From NCBI RefSeq assembly GCF_028622875.1, contig NZ_CP117709.1:7009001-7073000 (forward strand): DNA of 64,000 nt, written 5' to 3'. The DNA is from Streptomyces sp. MMBL 11-1 (GTDB lineage: Bacteria; Actinomycetota; Actinomycetes; Streptomycetales; Streptomycetaceae). Numbering within the stretch: position 1 is the first letter of the stretch; each line of letters begins with the position of its first letter. Of the stretch, positions 35,560 to 44,081 are shown piece after piece. Below the pieces are notes generated by a model. It did no database searches, had not been told where the DNA came from, and saw only the letters and a list, made by a program, of their open reading frames with translations. The position numbers and the translations under genes were made by a program.

Positions 35560-35682
35560 GCGGCGGACGCCGCCCCGCACCGCGGACGGACCTCCCCGCT
35601 CCCTGGCGTGGCGTACGCCCCCAATCTCCCACGGACCGCCCGTGCGCCCGCTGTCGCCGGGTGCGCGGGCGGTCCGTCCCGC

Positions 35683-37269
35683 TCAGCGGCGGAAGCCGAG
35701 CAGGCCGTGCAGGCGGCTGCCCTTGCTGTTGTCCACCGACTGGGCCGCCGCCTTCTCGGCGGGCAGCGGCTTGGGGTCCGGGAGGGCGGCGCAGACCGCG
35801 TCCGCCTCGCCCCGGCCGCGCGGGACCGTTCCGTCGGTCAGATACGCCGCCAGGTGCCTGTCCAGACAGTCGTTGCCGCTCAGCGCGATGCCGTGGTTGC
35901 CGCCGCCCTCCTCCACGACGAGGCTGGAGCCCTTGAGCTTGCGGTGCATGCTGACCGCGCCGCCGTACGGGGTCGCCGCGTCGTCCGTGGCCTGGAGGAT
36001 GAGCGCCGGAGGCAGCTGACGGTTGTTCACCCGGACCGGCCGCAGCGGCGCCACCGGCCAGCTCGCGCACGGCGCGTTGTACCAGGTGTTGTTCCAGGTC
36101 ATGAACGGCGCCTTCTTGTGGATCCGGCGGCTGTCGTTGCGCCAGGTGCTCCAGTGCTCGGGCCAGCCGGCGTCGCGGCACTGGACGGCCGTGTAGACCG
36201 AGTAGCCGTTGTCGCCGCTCGCGTCGACCGCGCCGAAGTCCTCGTACACCTCGACCAGCGCCTCGGCGTCCCGGTTCTTCACGTACGCGGCGAACGCCTC
36301 GGCGAGGTAGGGCCAGTAGCCGTTGTAGTACCCGCCGGGAATGAAGGTGTCCTCCAGCTCGCTCGCGCCGACCGTGCCGCCCGCGGGCTCCCGCGCCACG
36401 TCCGCCCGCATCCGGTACCAGGCGGCCTCGACGACCGCCGGGTCGCTGCCCAGGCCGTACGCGGAGTCGTTCTTCGCGACCCACGCGGCGAAGGCCTTGT
36501 GCCGGTCGTCGAAGGCGTGGTTCTGGCCGAGGTTGCCCTCGTACCAGACGTCGTCCGGGTCGACGACCGAGTCGAGGACCAGGCGGCGCACGCGCTCCGG
36601 GTACAGCTTGGCGTAGACCGCGCCCAGGTAGGTGCCGTAGGAGTAGCCGAAGTAGTTGATCTGCCGGGAGCCCAGCGCCCGGCGGATCACGTCGAGGTCC
36701 TTGGCGGCGCTGACCGTGTCCATGTACGGCAGGACGTCGCCGTGCTTCTCGCCGCAGGCCCGGGCGAAGGACTCCGCCCGGTCGCGGTTGACGCGCTCCG
36801 CCCGGTAGGACGTCGGCACCGAGTCCGGGCGCACCGGATCGAAGTGCCCGGGCAGGCAGTTCAGGGCGGGCGTGCTCCTGCCGACGCCGCGCGGGTCGAA
36901 GCCGATCACGTCGTACTGGGCCGCGACCTTCTTCGGCAGCGAGGACGCCACGAACCCGGCCATCGACAGGCCGCTGCCGCCGGGGCCGCCCGGGTTGACC
37001 AGCAGCGGGCCCTGGAAGGTCTTCGCGGTGTGCGGGACGCGCGAGAGGGCGAGGGTGATCTGACGGCCCGACGGGCGGCGGTGGTCCAGCGGGGCGCTGA
37101 CCTTCGCGCACTGGAGCGTCGGGTAGCTGTCGGTCGGACAGTCGGTCCACTTCGGTTTCGGGGCCGGCGGCGTGCTCGCCGAGGTGGCGGCGGCCGGCGC
37201 GGGCGCGGCGGTCAGCAGACCGGCGACGGTCGCACCGACGGCGACCAGAATTCCTGCACGTTTCGTCAT
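35683..37269 (-). CDS. Secreted alpha/beta hydrolase, tripeptidyl aminopeptidase (TAP) type
   Basis: The 528-residue protein has a Sec signal peptide (residues 1 to about 28) and an alpha/beta hydrolase fold. It has oxyanion region LVNPGGPGGSGLSM, nucleophile elbow YFGYSYGTYLGA (Ser near 212) and a TAP-like C-terminal domain with ILQATDDAATPYGGA and a final GGGNHGIALSGN, giving Asp and His. Streptomyces SlpD/SlpE and TAP proteins remove tripeptides from extracellular proteins. Cys residues near 50, 140 and 500 may form disulfides. Confidence 0.9.
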   Translation of the reverse strand: MTKRAGILVAVGATVAGLLTAAPAPAAATSASTPPAPKPKWTDCPTDSYPTLQCAKVSAPLDHRRPSGRQITLALSRVPHTAKTFQGPLLVNPGGPGGSGLSMAGFVASSLPKKVAAQYDVIGFDPRGVGRSTPALNCLPGHFDPVRPDSVPTSYRAERVNRDRAESFARACGEKHGDVLPYMDTVSAAKDLDVIRRALGSRQINYFGYSYGTYLGAVYAKLYPERVRRLVLDSVVDPDDVWYEGNLGQNHAFDDRHKAFAAWVAKNDSAYGLGSDPAVVEAAWYRMRADVAREPAGGTVGASELEDTFIPGGYYNGYWPYLAEAFAAYVKNRDAEALVEVYEDFGAVDASGDNGYSVYTAVQCRDAGWPEHWSTWRNDSRRIHKKAPFMTWNNTWYNAPCASWPVAPLRPVRVNNRQLPPALILQATDDAATPYGGAVSMHRKLKGSSLVVEEGGGNHGIALSGNDCLDRHLAAYLTDGTVPRGRGEADAVCAALPDPKPLPAEKAAAQSVDNSKGSRLHGLLGFRR

Positions 37270-37424
37270 GGGGTCTCCCGGGGTGACGGGACGCGGCGCC
37301 GGATCACCGGTCCCCGCCGCATGCTCCCCGAATACCCCCGCCGAAGGACCCGTTCCGCGCGGAGCCGACCCGTACGGTCACGCCATCGGCCCTGCGGGCG
37401 GCCGCCCGCACTCCGCCACGGCCC

Positions 37425-38462
37425 TCACAGCAGGGTCAGCTGGGTGGGCCCCGTCTCCGGCGCGGCGGCCGGAGACGGAGCCGGGCCGATCCGCCGGGCC
37501 TCACCCCGGTGCGCCGGGCCGATCCCGAACTCGTCCGCCAGCTCGTGCACCTGGCGCGTGATCCGGCGCTGGTACCAGGTGGGGGCGTACGCCCCGTCCG
37601 CGTACATCCGCTCGTAGCGCTCCACCAGCCGCGGATGGTGCTGCCCCAGCCAGTGCAGGTACCACTCGCGCGCGCCGGGGCGCAGATGCAGCACCAGCGG
37701 GGTCACCGAGGCCGCCCCCGCGTCCGCGATGGCGGCGACGGTGGCGCGCAGTTGCTCCGGGCGGTCGCCGAGGAACGGGATGACCGGGGCCATCAGGACC
37801 GAGCAGCCGATCCCCGCGTCGGTGAGCGCGCGCACCACGTCCAGCCGGCGTTCGGGGGAGGGGGTGCCGGGTTCGACCGTCCGCCACAGCTCCCGGTCGA
37901 CGAAACCCACGGAGACCGAGACACCGACCTCGGCGACCTCCGCGGCCTGCCGCAGCAGCTCCAGGTCCCGCAGGACCAGCGTGCCCTTGGTGAGGATGGA
38001 GAAGGGATTGGCCCGGTCGCGCAAGGCGGTGATGATGCCCGGCATGAGCCGGTACCGACCTTCCGCCCTCTGGTAACAATCGACGTTCGTACCCATGGCG
38101 ACGTGCTCGCCCCGCCAGTGCCGGGAGGCCAGCTCCCGCTGGAGCAGCTCTGCGGCGTTGACCTTGACGACGATCTGGGAGTCGAAGCCGACGCCGGTGT
38201 CCAGGTCCAGATAGCTGTGGGTCTTGCGGGCGAAGCAGTACACACAGGCGTGCGTGCAGCCCCGGTACGGGTTCACCGTCCATTCGAACGGCATCCGCGA
38301 GGCGCCGGGCACCCGGTTCAGGATCGACCGGGCCCGGATCTCGTGGAAGGTGATGCCCCGGAATTCCGGGGTGTCGAACGTGCGCGTGGTCACCGCGTCC
38401 GCGGCGAAGAGCGCGCTGTTCCCGGTCGTCGAGTTCTTCTCGACCAGATTGTCCCAGCGCAT
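37425..38462 (-). CDS. Radical SAM protein (Rv2578c/SplB-like)
   Basis: The 345-residue protein binds a 4Fe-4S cluster through CTHACVYC (CxxxCxxC, near residue 70) in NPYRGCTHACVYCFARKTH, and has the TNVDCYQRAEGRYRLMP segment of the Rv2578c family. Relatives of spore photoproduct lyase share this layout, but this shorter actinobacterial group has no proven reaction. ATG 38462 is preceded by GAGGAGG. Confidence 0.9.
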   Translation of the reverse strand: MRWDNLVEKNSTTGNSALFAADAVTTRTFDTPEFRGITFHEIRARSILNRVPGASRMPFEWTVNPYRGCTHACVYCFARKTHSYLDLDTGVGFDSQIVVKVNAAELLQRELASRHWRGEHVAMGTNVDCYQRAEGRYRLMPGIITALRDRANPFSILTKGTLVLRDLELLRQAAEVAEVGVSVSVGFVDRELWRTVEPGTPSPERRLDVVRALTDAGIGCSVLMAPVIPFLGDRPEQLRATVAAIADAGAASVTPLVLHLRPGAREWYLHWLGQHHPRLVERYERMYADGAYAPTWYQRRITRQVHELADEFGIGPAHRGEARRIGPAPSPAAAPETGPTQLTLL

Positions 38463-38600
38463 GGACGCCTCCTCGGTAGCACTCCCCGCAGAATAGAACA
38501 CTTGTTCCCTTGATCGTGCGCGGTGGGCCCGTGGCGCCCCACGACTGCCGTGTCGCCCCTGGTGGACCCGCTCTGTCCGACCGACTGGGAGGTCCCGACC

Positions 38601-38711
38601 ATGGCCAGTAGGTTCACCGAGCTCGCGATCGACTGCGCGAATCCCGTCGTCCTCGCCCGGCTCTGGTGTTCGGCCCTCGTAAAGGGTGTCAACCCACGTG
38701 AGTGCACGTGA
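38601..38711 (+). pseudogene. N-terminal fragment of a VOC (glyoxalase-like) family gene
   Basis: After GGGAGG and ATG 38601 the frame reads MASRFTELAIDCANPVVLARL continuing WCSAL, the standard beginning of a roughly 120-residue Streptomyces VOC protein. It then departs from the family (LVKGVNPRECT, stop at 38711) where the mobile island begins near 38685. A 20-residue match to the family C-terminus lies at 48472-48534. About 70 middle residues are missing, so this is not a clean split by simple insertion. Confidence 0.75.
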
Positions 38712-38976
38712 GACACAGGGAGCCCCGCCCGGCGGATGCCGAACGGGGCGTTTTGCTGTCTTGGGCTCTTGACTGCGGGGCTCGCAACGCGTCGTCGGGG
38801 GCCGGGCCTGCGCCGAGCCTCACCACGTGGTCGGGGCGCGCGTAGAGGGTCGTCCCGGGGTCGCTAGCGCTCTGAATCCAGCGGGCGGGGACCGGGGCGC
38901 GCGTGAGGGTCTTGCGCTCGATACGCAGCGCGACACGACCCGCGAGGACGACCGGGAACAGCTCGTCGGCAGTCAT
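38689..38976 (-). CDS. Hypothetical protein at the left end of the island
   Basis: The frame MTADELFPVVLAGRVALRIE runs 95 codons to 38689 and includes TTLYARPDHVVRLGAG. I do not recognise it. It is contiguous with the truncated IS transposase frame upstream, so it may be an interrupted gene end. A weak GGGTGG lies before ATG 38976. A similar short string (TTLYAR, then stop) ends the degraded frame at 44712 on the same strand. Confidence 0.35.
   Translation of the reverse strand: MTADELFPVVLAGRVALRIERKTLTRAPVPARWIQSASDPGTTLYARPDHVVRLGAGPAPDDALRAPQSRAQDSKTPRSASAGRGSLCLTCTHVG
38722..38755 (+). terminator. Hairpin with T-tract at left island border
   Basis: GCCCCG (38722-38727) pairs with CGGGGC (38744-38749) and is followed by GTTTTG. 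This is one of the few T-containing terminators in the window and sits just inside the island border. Confidence 0.5.
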
Positions 38977-39014
38977 GCGGCCACCCGCCCACGGCGCACG
39001 ATCGAGCGGAGCGG

Positions 39015-39768
39015 CATCGAAGGTTGGCGGCCGGCCGCCGAGGGCTCCGCGTCGATGGCGGTTCGCCGCCTCGTCGCGGCGCTCGGGGATCGTGGCAGCG
39101 ATGCCCCGGCGCCTCAGCAGATGGCGGATGGCCCTACTGGAATACGCCTTGTCACCCAGCACACGGTCCGGTGTCGTGCGCGGGCGGCCCGTGCCGAGGC
39201 GCGGGGTGCGGATGCCGTCGAAGACCTGGCCGAACGCCGTCGCGTCGTTGACGTTGCCGGGCGTGAGCACAATCGACAGGGGCAGGCCCCGGCCATCGAC
39301 GGCGAGATGGACTGTGGTGGTCAGTCCGCCTCGGGAGTGGCCGAGGGCCTGGCGCGCCTGCGAGCGGCCCGGATCTTCCAGTTCGTCCCCGTTCACATCC
39401 CCCTTTTGCGGGCGCCGACTGCGTGCTGGTGGGCTCGGTTGATGGTGGAGTCGACGGAGACGGTCCATTCCACCCGGCCCACCGCGTCATCGCGGACCTG
39501 AACGTGCTCCAGCAACCGTGCCCAGGTGCCGTCCGCCTCCCAGCGGGCAAACCGCTCGTAGACGGTCTGCCACGGCCCGAACCGGTCGGGAAGATCCCGC
39601 CACGGAGCCCGGTCCGCAGCCGCCACAGCACCCCGTTGACCACCTGCCGGTGATCACGCCACGGACGGCCCCGTCCGTCCACCTGAGGCAAAATGGGCTC
39701 TATCCGCCTCCATGCCGCATCCGTCAGCTCGCCTCGACCTGCCACAAGATCAATCATCAGACCGGCTA
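39015..39768 (-). pseudogene. IS5-family transposase remnant (frameshifted, 3'-truncated)
   Basis: Read on the minus strand, MIDLVAGRGELTDAAWRRIE continues as an IS5-type transposase in three frames. A one-base deletion near 39610 breaks RLRTGL/PWRDLP. An AAAAGGGGG run near 39402, a common programmed-slippage site, joins HAVGARK to KGDVNGDELED. The DDE region (TVHLAVDGRGLPLSIVLTPG, VLGDKAYSSRAIR) is present. The reading stops matching after GGRPPTFDA at about 39015, so the C-terminal catalytic Glu region is lost. It cannot be active. Confidence 0.8.
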
Positions 39769-39781
39769 TAGAGTCCTGCCC

Positions 39782-40411
39782 GTGGTGAATCATCAGGACG
39801 AGACCAGGACGGCCTACGACGGTGTCGTCGAGCTGTACGCATCGCTGTTCGCAAATCGGCTAGAAACACAGCCCTTCTCCCGGGCCATGATCGGCACCTT
39901 CGCCGAACTGGTGCGCGCGACGGGCAACCTGCGGACAGCGGACGTCGGGTGCGGTCCCGGACATCTGACAGCCATGCTGCACGAACTCGGCCTGGACGCC
40001 TTCGGACTAGACCTTGCCCCCGGCATGGTCGACCACGCCCGGCAGGCCCATCCGGCGCTGCACTTCCAAGAGGCGCGGATGGAATCCCTGCCGATCGAGG
40101 ACGCCGCGCTCGGCGGCGTGCTGGCCCACTACTCAATGATTCACACCCCTCCGTGGGAACTACCGGAGCTGCTCGCCGAACAGGTACGCGTCCTGGCACC
40201 GAACGGTCTGCTCCTGGTCTCCTTCTTCGGGACCGACGGACAAGTACCGGTCCGGTTCGACCACAAGGTGGCGCCCGCCTACAGCTGGCCGGTGGATCGC
40301 CTCGCCGAACTGCTGGGCGATGCCGGGCTCGATCCCTTCGCCCGGCTGCTCCACGATCCATCCTCTGATCGGGGCTTCCTCGACACCCATCTACTGGCCC
40401 GCCGTTCGTAG
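39782..40411 (+). CDS. Class I SAM-dependent methyltransferase
   Basis: The 209-residue protein has the SAM-binding motif I ADVGCGPGHLTAML (near residue 55), LDLAPGMVDHARQ and a motif-IV-like region LAHYSMIHTPPWELPELL. Substrate unknown; it resembles small-molecule methyltransferases often near resistance genes. Two adjacent GTG codons (39782, 39785) are possible starts and no ribosome site precedes them. The adjacent IS remnant ends immediately upstream and may have removed its native promoter. Confidence 0.82.
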   Translation: MVNHQDETRTAYDGVVELYASLFANRLETQPFSRAMIGTFAELVRATGNLRTADVGCGPGHLTAMLHELGLDAFGLDLAPGMVDHARQAHPALHFQEARMESLPIEDAALGGVLAHYSMIHTPPWELPELLAEQVRVLAPNGLLLVSFFGTDGQVPVRFDHKVAPAYSWPVDRLAELLGDAGLDPFARLLHDPSSDRGFLDTHLLARRS

Positions 40412-40477
40412 CCACTGCCCAGTCCCCCCAGCCGATCGGCGCACCTCCGGATTGCCAGCTCAGCCGAATCCCCCTGA

Positions 40478-40804
40478 TCAGACCGGAATTGTCAGACACC
40501 CCCCCCAGCCCTCCTCTCCCTCGTTGTATTCGGGGAACAGGTGCGGGTGTTCCTTTGTCAACTCCCTGGCAAGCGCCTCTTTGATGGGGTCGGTGACATC
40601 CCATCCGTGGGCGGTCGGGTGACCCTCGAACAGCCAGCACGCGGCCTGTTCGTCAGGCGTGAGACTGGCGCACCAAGCGAGGGACGAGAGCTGTAGCCCC
40701 TTGTCGTTCCACCTGGCCCGTACTGCGCCGCCGGGGCCGCTGTCCTGGTCCCAGAGCATCGTTGCGTGGTCACCCTTGTGTGCCTCGCCCAGTTCACAAA
40801 GCAC
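40478..40804 (-). CDS. Hypothetical protein
   Basis: A 108-residue frame (CELGEAHKGDHATMLWDQDS near the start) is rich in Trp and acidic residues. It has codon use like a real gene and follows the 40794-41408 gene with an overlap of about 11 bp, suggesting an operon. I do not recognise the family. The GTG at 40804 is the likely start; TTG 40819 is possible. Confidence 0.5.
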   Translation of the reverse strand: MLCELGEAHKGDHATMLWDQDSGPGGAVRARWNDKGLQLSSLAWCASLTPDEQAACWLFEGHPTAHGWDVTDPIKEALARELTKEHPHLFPEYNEGEEGWGGCLTIPV

Positions 40805-41408
40805 ATGGCTGGCCTGCAACTCTCAAAACACGGATAGCAGGGTGATGATGTGCGCCGGGGCTGTCATCACCATGACAACAGCGCACTGATCCATTGGGCT
40901 GGGTGGCCCTTTCACTCGTCGTTGCCGTCGTCGGGGTCGCCCTCGGATGTAAGTCGTCGACTGCCCGCGTTGTCCGGACGGGCCAACCCGCGAGGGTCAT
41001 GCACAGTCCAACGGCGGGGTCGGTCACGGTGAGCAACACAGGGCACCCGGATTCCAGGGCACGTATGGCGTCGTCCTGGCGCTCAATGTCGTCGGCCCAC
41101 GCCCGAAGCGCTTCGGGGGCGTCCGCGCTGTAAAAGTTGACCGGCTGGACACCCCTCGGGAACGCCAGAGCACCCGGGACCACAACGGGTCCGTGCCCGT
41201 TCGCGAGGTGTAGCGCCTGTCTGCGGAGCCACCGGAGTACGAGCCGACGATTTGGCACTTTGACCCCGCCGAGCGAGGACACGCGCTGTCTGTCCGTCAC
41301 GGTCACATGCGCGGCGTAGGGAAACTTCCCAACGACGCTGCCAGCCTGCCGACAGCGCCGCTGGTTCGGCAGCGTGGCCGCAAGCTTCTGCTGTGCGGTT
41401 CGCGCCAT
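40794..41408 (-). CDS. Hypothetical protein of the integrative element
   Basis: The 204-residue protein starts MARTAQQKLAATLPNQRRC after a strong GGGAGGG. It has a basic N-terminal half (SSLGGVKVPNRRLVLRWLRR) and an Ala/Asp-rich middle with VNFYSADAPEALRAWADDIE. No family was recognised. Its promoter side is abutted by the IS element starting at 41459. It is probably an accessory plasmid- or prophage-type gene. Confidence 0.55.
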   Translation of the reverse strand: MARTAQQKLAATLPNQRRCRQAGSVVGKFPYAAHVTVTDRQRVSSLGGVKVPNRRLVLRWLRRQALHLANGHGPVVVPGALAFPRGVQPVNFYSADAPEALRAWADDIERQDDAIRALESGCPVLLTVTDPAVGLCMTLAGWPVRTTRAVDDLHPRATPTTATTSERATQPNGSVRCCHGDDSPGAHHHPAIRVLRVAGQPCAL

Positions 41409-41527
41409 GTCCGGGCCCTCCCTAGCAGTGTCATCCCTTGTGGTGGTGTTCGCACTAAGAACTCCTAACGGAATGACTCTTTGGGGTCGGTTGCCCGACG
41501 TGAGGTGCGGTCGGGCAGCATGGGGCG

Positions 41528-41932
41528 ATGGACGTTGAGCGGCCGCTGCCACGCGAGGTGAAGGCCATCGATTCGGCCTCGTTGTTCCGGCTGGAAGAGC
41601 GGGCGGGTGGCCTCGGCCTGAGCCAGCGGTTGGACCCGACGTGGGTGCGGGCGAATGCGGCGCCCGGCGGCACCCACTATCTGTGGCCGGCCTTGTGGCA
41701 CACCCTGCCCCACCGCCCTGACGTTCCCGATCACGTGCGGTGGGAACTGCTGATCACTCTGCGTACGGGAGACCGCGTGGTGAGCTGGCTGGACGTGATC
41801 CCCGACGACTTCACCCCTCTGCCGAAGATGACCTCACGCGAAGAGGGAATGCAGGTCAGACAGCTCCTTGACCAAGCTCCTTCGGTCCGGGAGTGGCTAC
41901 TGCGAGAGGGCGAGGGATCGGGTCGGCTGTGA
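41528..41932 (+). CDS. Hypothetical passenger protein inside IS-a
   Basis: The 134-residue protein begins MDVERPLPREVKAIDSASLF, about 70 bp inside the left inverted repeat and convergent with the transposase, which it overlaps by 36 bp. It contains LWPALWHTLPHRPDVPDHVR and SWLDVIPDDFTPLPK, and is acidic and soluble, with no recognised domain. Enclosure by both inverted repeats makes it a passenger. Confidence 0.6.
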   Translation: MDVERPLPREVKAIDSASLFRLEERAGGLGLSQRLDPTWVRANAAPGGTHYLWPALWHTLPHRPDVPDHVRWELLITLRTGDRVVSWLDVIPDDFTPLPKMTSREEGMQVRQLLDQAPSVREWLLREGEGSGRL

Positions 41933-42735
41933 CAGGCGTCGCCAGCAGATGAGTGCGCATCCCAGGGTAAGGAGGGCCTCGTGGATGTCGTCGCGGATCT
42001 CCCAGCGGATCCGCAGGCGGCGGAACCAGTGCAGATGGGCGAAGGCGCGCTCGACAACCCAGCGTTGAGTGCCGAGTCCGGAGCCGTGTTCAGTGCCACG
42101 TCGCGCGATCAGTGGCTTCACGCCGAGCGCGCGGACGAGGCGGCGGTACTTGTCGTGGTCGTAGCCGCGGTCACCGAGCACGACGTCGGGGCGGCGCCGA
42201 GGTCGGCCACGCTTGCCCCGCACGGGTGGCACTGCCTGGAGCAGCGGGATGAGCTGGGTGACGTCGTTGCGGTTGCCACCGGTGAGGGTTGCGGCGAGCG
42301 GGATGCCGGTGGCGTCCGCGATCAGGTGGTGCTTGCTGCCCGTTCTGCCCCGGTCGACAGGGCTTCGTCCCGTCTTGGGGCCCCTCTTAATGCTCTGATG
42401 TGGGAGCCGTCGACCGCCGCCGCAGAGAAGTCCAGGGCGTCCGCGCTGCGGAGCTTGGTCAAGAGCGCTTCGTGGAGCCGGGGCCACACGCCGGCGTCGG
42501 TCCACTCGGCCAGGCGTCGCCAGCAGGTCATGCCCGAGCCGGAGCCGAGTTCCTGCGGCAGGTGTTCCCAGGCGATCCCGGTATGCAGGACGAACAGGAT
42601 GCCCTGGAATACCAGCCGGTCCGGATGCCGCTTCCGCCCGGGATGATGAGTGCGACGTTCGATCTTCGGCAGTAGAGGCTCGATCACCGCCCGCAGCTAG
42701 TCATCGACGTCCCACGGCTTCCGCCGAGCCACTCC
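41897..42735 (-). pseudogene. IS5-family transposase of IS-a (amber codon, two frames)
   Basis: The protein starts upstream of VARRKPWDVDD, where an in-frame TAG (42697-42699) replaces the codon before LRAVIEPLLPK. It then reads to GSHIRALR (near 42390), where the frame shifts to RGPKTGRSPVDRGRTGSKHH. The shift point TTAAGAGGGG may be programmed. The DDE region (LIADATGIPLAATLTGGNRN, DVVLGDRGYDHDKYRR, VVERAFAHLHWFRRLRIRWE) is intact. With the nonsense codon it is unlikely to be active. Confidence 0.82.
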
Positions 42736-42886
42736 GCACCCCAGATCAACGGCCCCGGAGTGATCCAACCACCTCGAAGATCATTTCGTTAGGAGTTCTA
42801 AGTCCTGTCCCGTAATGATCTTCCGGGGCGACGTGACGCCCGGTCTCGCGGCTTTGCTGGGGCTTCTACCCATGTACTGCGCCACT

Positions 42887-43204
42887 TCAGGCCCTTGCGG
42901 GGAAGTCAGGATGGTCGGTGTAGGGCGAGGCAAGGTCACGCAGGTCGTGGCACGGCCAGGGGTCGCGGGCGTGACGGGCCAGGATGCGCCGCTTGGCCTC
43001 GATCTCGCGCAGGACGCGGGCCGGGTCGTGCAGAGCCACGTGCAGAGCAATCGTGGGGTGGAAGCCAGTGAGGTCAACCTGGCAGAAGTCGACCGTGTGA
43101 CCTTGGGCCGACCATTGCCCGCATCCGTCACCGTCGCAGCGCCGAGCCAAGTCGGCCTCCTCGTCCAGCCGCGCCTCGATGAACCTCGCTAGTTCTTCAG
43201 TCAT
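42887..43204 (-). CDS. DUF6221-family protein, apparent IS-b passenger
   Basis: The 105-residue protein starts MTEELARFIEARLDEEADLA and has the DUF6221 pattern: HDPARVLREIEAKRRILARH in the middle and LASPYTDHPDF at the end. The family is frequent on Streptomyces mobile elements; its function is unknown. The gene lies between the left inverted repeat and the divergent transposase, with 46 bp between the two starts. Confidence 0.75.
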   Translation of the reverse strand: MTEELARFIEARLDEEADLARRCDGDGCGQWSAQGHTVDFCQVDLTGFHPTIALHVALHDPARVLREIEAKRRILARHARDPWPCHDLRDLASPYTDHPDFPARA

Positions 43205-43250
43205 AGGGACATTCTCGGTGCTGTGCTGGGCGGCATGGAATGATCTTGTG

Positions 43251-44018
43251 GTGTCTGATGTGATCGCGGCGTCGGAGCCGTCCTGGATGGCCCCGTTCAC
43301 CGGGCTGAGCCCTCGTCTGTTCGGGAAGTTGGTGACCCTTCTGCGGCGTGAGGGTGCGGACGCGGTCCGCAGGGGCCGGCCGTGGAACCTGCCGCTGGAG
43401 GACCGGGCCCTGCTGGTCGCGGCCTACTGGCGCACGAATCTGACCATGCGGCAGCTCGCTCCGCTGTTCGGGGTGTCCAAGTCGGCCGCGGACCGGATCA
43501 TCGATTACCTCGCCCCGATGCTCGCCCTCCAGCCCCGCAAGCGGTTCGCGAAGGACACCGTGCTCATCGTGGACGGCACCTTGGTGCCCACCCGCGATCA
43601 CACCATCGCCGAGCAGTCCAAGAACAACCGGTACTCCACGAACCACCAGGTCGTCATCGATGCCGACACTCGGCTCGTCGTCGCGGTTGGCCGACCGTTG
43701 TCCGGGAATCGCACCGACTGTAAGGCGTGGGAGGAGTCCGGCGCGAAGGCTGCAGTCGGCGAGACCATGACGATCGCCGACGGCGGCTATCCGGGCACCG
43801 GGCTCGTGATGCCCCACCGCCGCCGCAAAGGCGAAGAGCTGCCTGACTGGAAACAGGTGCACAACAAGTCCCACAAACAGGTCCGAGCCCGCGTCGAGCA
43901 CGTCTTCGCCCGCATGAAGACCTGGAAGATCCTCCGCGACTGCCGCCTCAAAGGTGACGGTGTCCACCACGCCATGCTCGGAATCGCCCGGATGCACAAC
44001 CTCAACCTCGCCGGATAG
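43251..44018 (+). CDS. IS5-family transposase (DDE_Tnp_4 type) of IS-b
   Basis: The 255-residue transposase is uninterrupted. An N-terminal HTH_Tnp_4 region (ALLVAAYWRTNLTMRQLAPL, FGVSKSAADRIID) is followed by the DDE catalytic core: VLIVDGTLVPTRDH (first Asp), ETMTIADGGYPGTGLVMPHR (second Asp) and RARVEHVFARMKTWKILRDC (Glu). It may be functional. The GTG at 43251 (or 43248) is the probable start. Confidence 0.88.
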   Translation: MSDVIAASEPSWMAPFTGLSPRLFGKLVTLLRREGADAVRRGRPWNLPLEDRALLVAAYWRTNLTMRQLAPLFGVSKSAADRIIDYLAPMLALQPRKRFAKDTVLIVDGTLVPTRDHTIAEQSKNNRYSTNHQVVIDADTRLVVAVGRPLSGNRTDCKAWEESGAKAAVGETMTIADGGYPGTGLVMPHRRRKGEELPDWKQVHNKSHKQVRARVEHVFARMKTWKILRDCRLKGDGVHHAMLGIARMHNLNLAG

Positions 44019-44081
44019 GCGAGCAGTCGGGTTGGTCACCGACCACGTCCTCACCGGTCAAGATCATTTACGGGACAGGTC

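Larger units (their letters stand above)
41459..42798. mobile_element. IS5-like element with passenger gene (IS-a)
   Basis: Terminal inverted repeats GAACTCCTAACGGAATGA (41459-41476) and TCATTTCGTTAGGAGTTC (42781-42798) match at 17 of 18 positions, and TAA directly flanks both ends (41456-41458, 42799-42801) as a 3-bp target duplication. The element is 1340 bp and carries a transposase in two frames on the minus strand plus a convergent 134-codon gene. The transposase is disabled by an in-frame TAG. Confidence 0.85.
42802..44081. mobile_element. IS5-like element enclosing a DUF6221 gene (IS-b)
   Basis: CCTGTCCCGTAATGATCTT (42804-42822) and AAGATCATTTACGGGACAGG (44060-44079) are inverted repeats with one extra base. 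Similarity extends to AGTCC/GGTCT outside, with a possible TA target duplication. The element of about 1.28 kb starts right where IS-a ends. The inner repeat part AATGATCTT also occurs at 43239-43247, just before the transposase, so an alternative left end there cannot be excluded. Confidence 0.7.

Noticed and set aside
39393..39626. Independent small genes in the IS remnant near 39.4-39.8 kb
   Set aside because: They are frame pieces of one transposase broken by a deletion and a slippage site.
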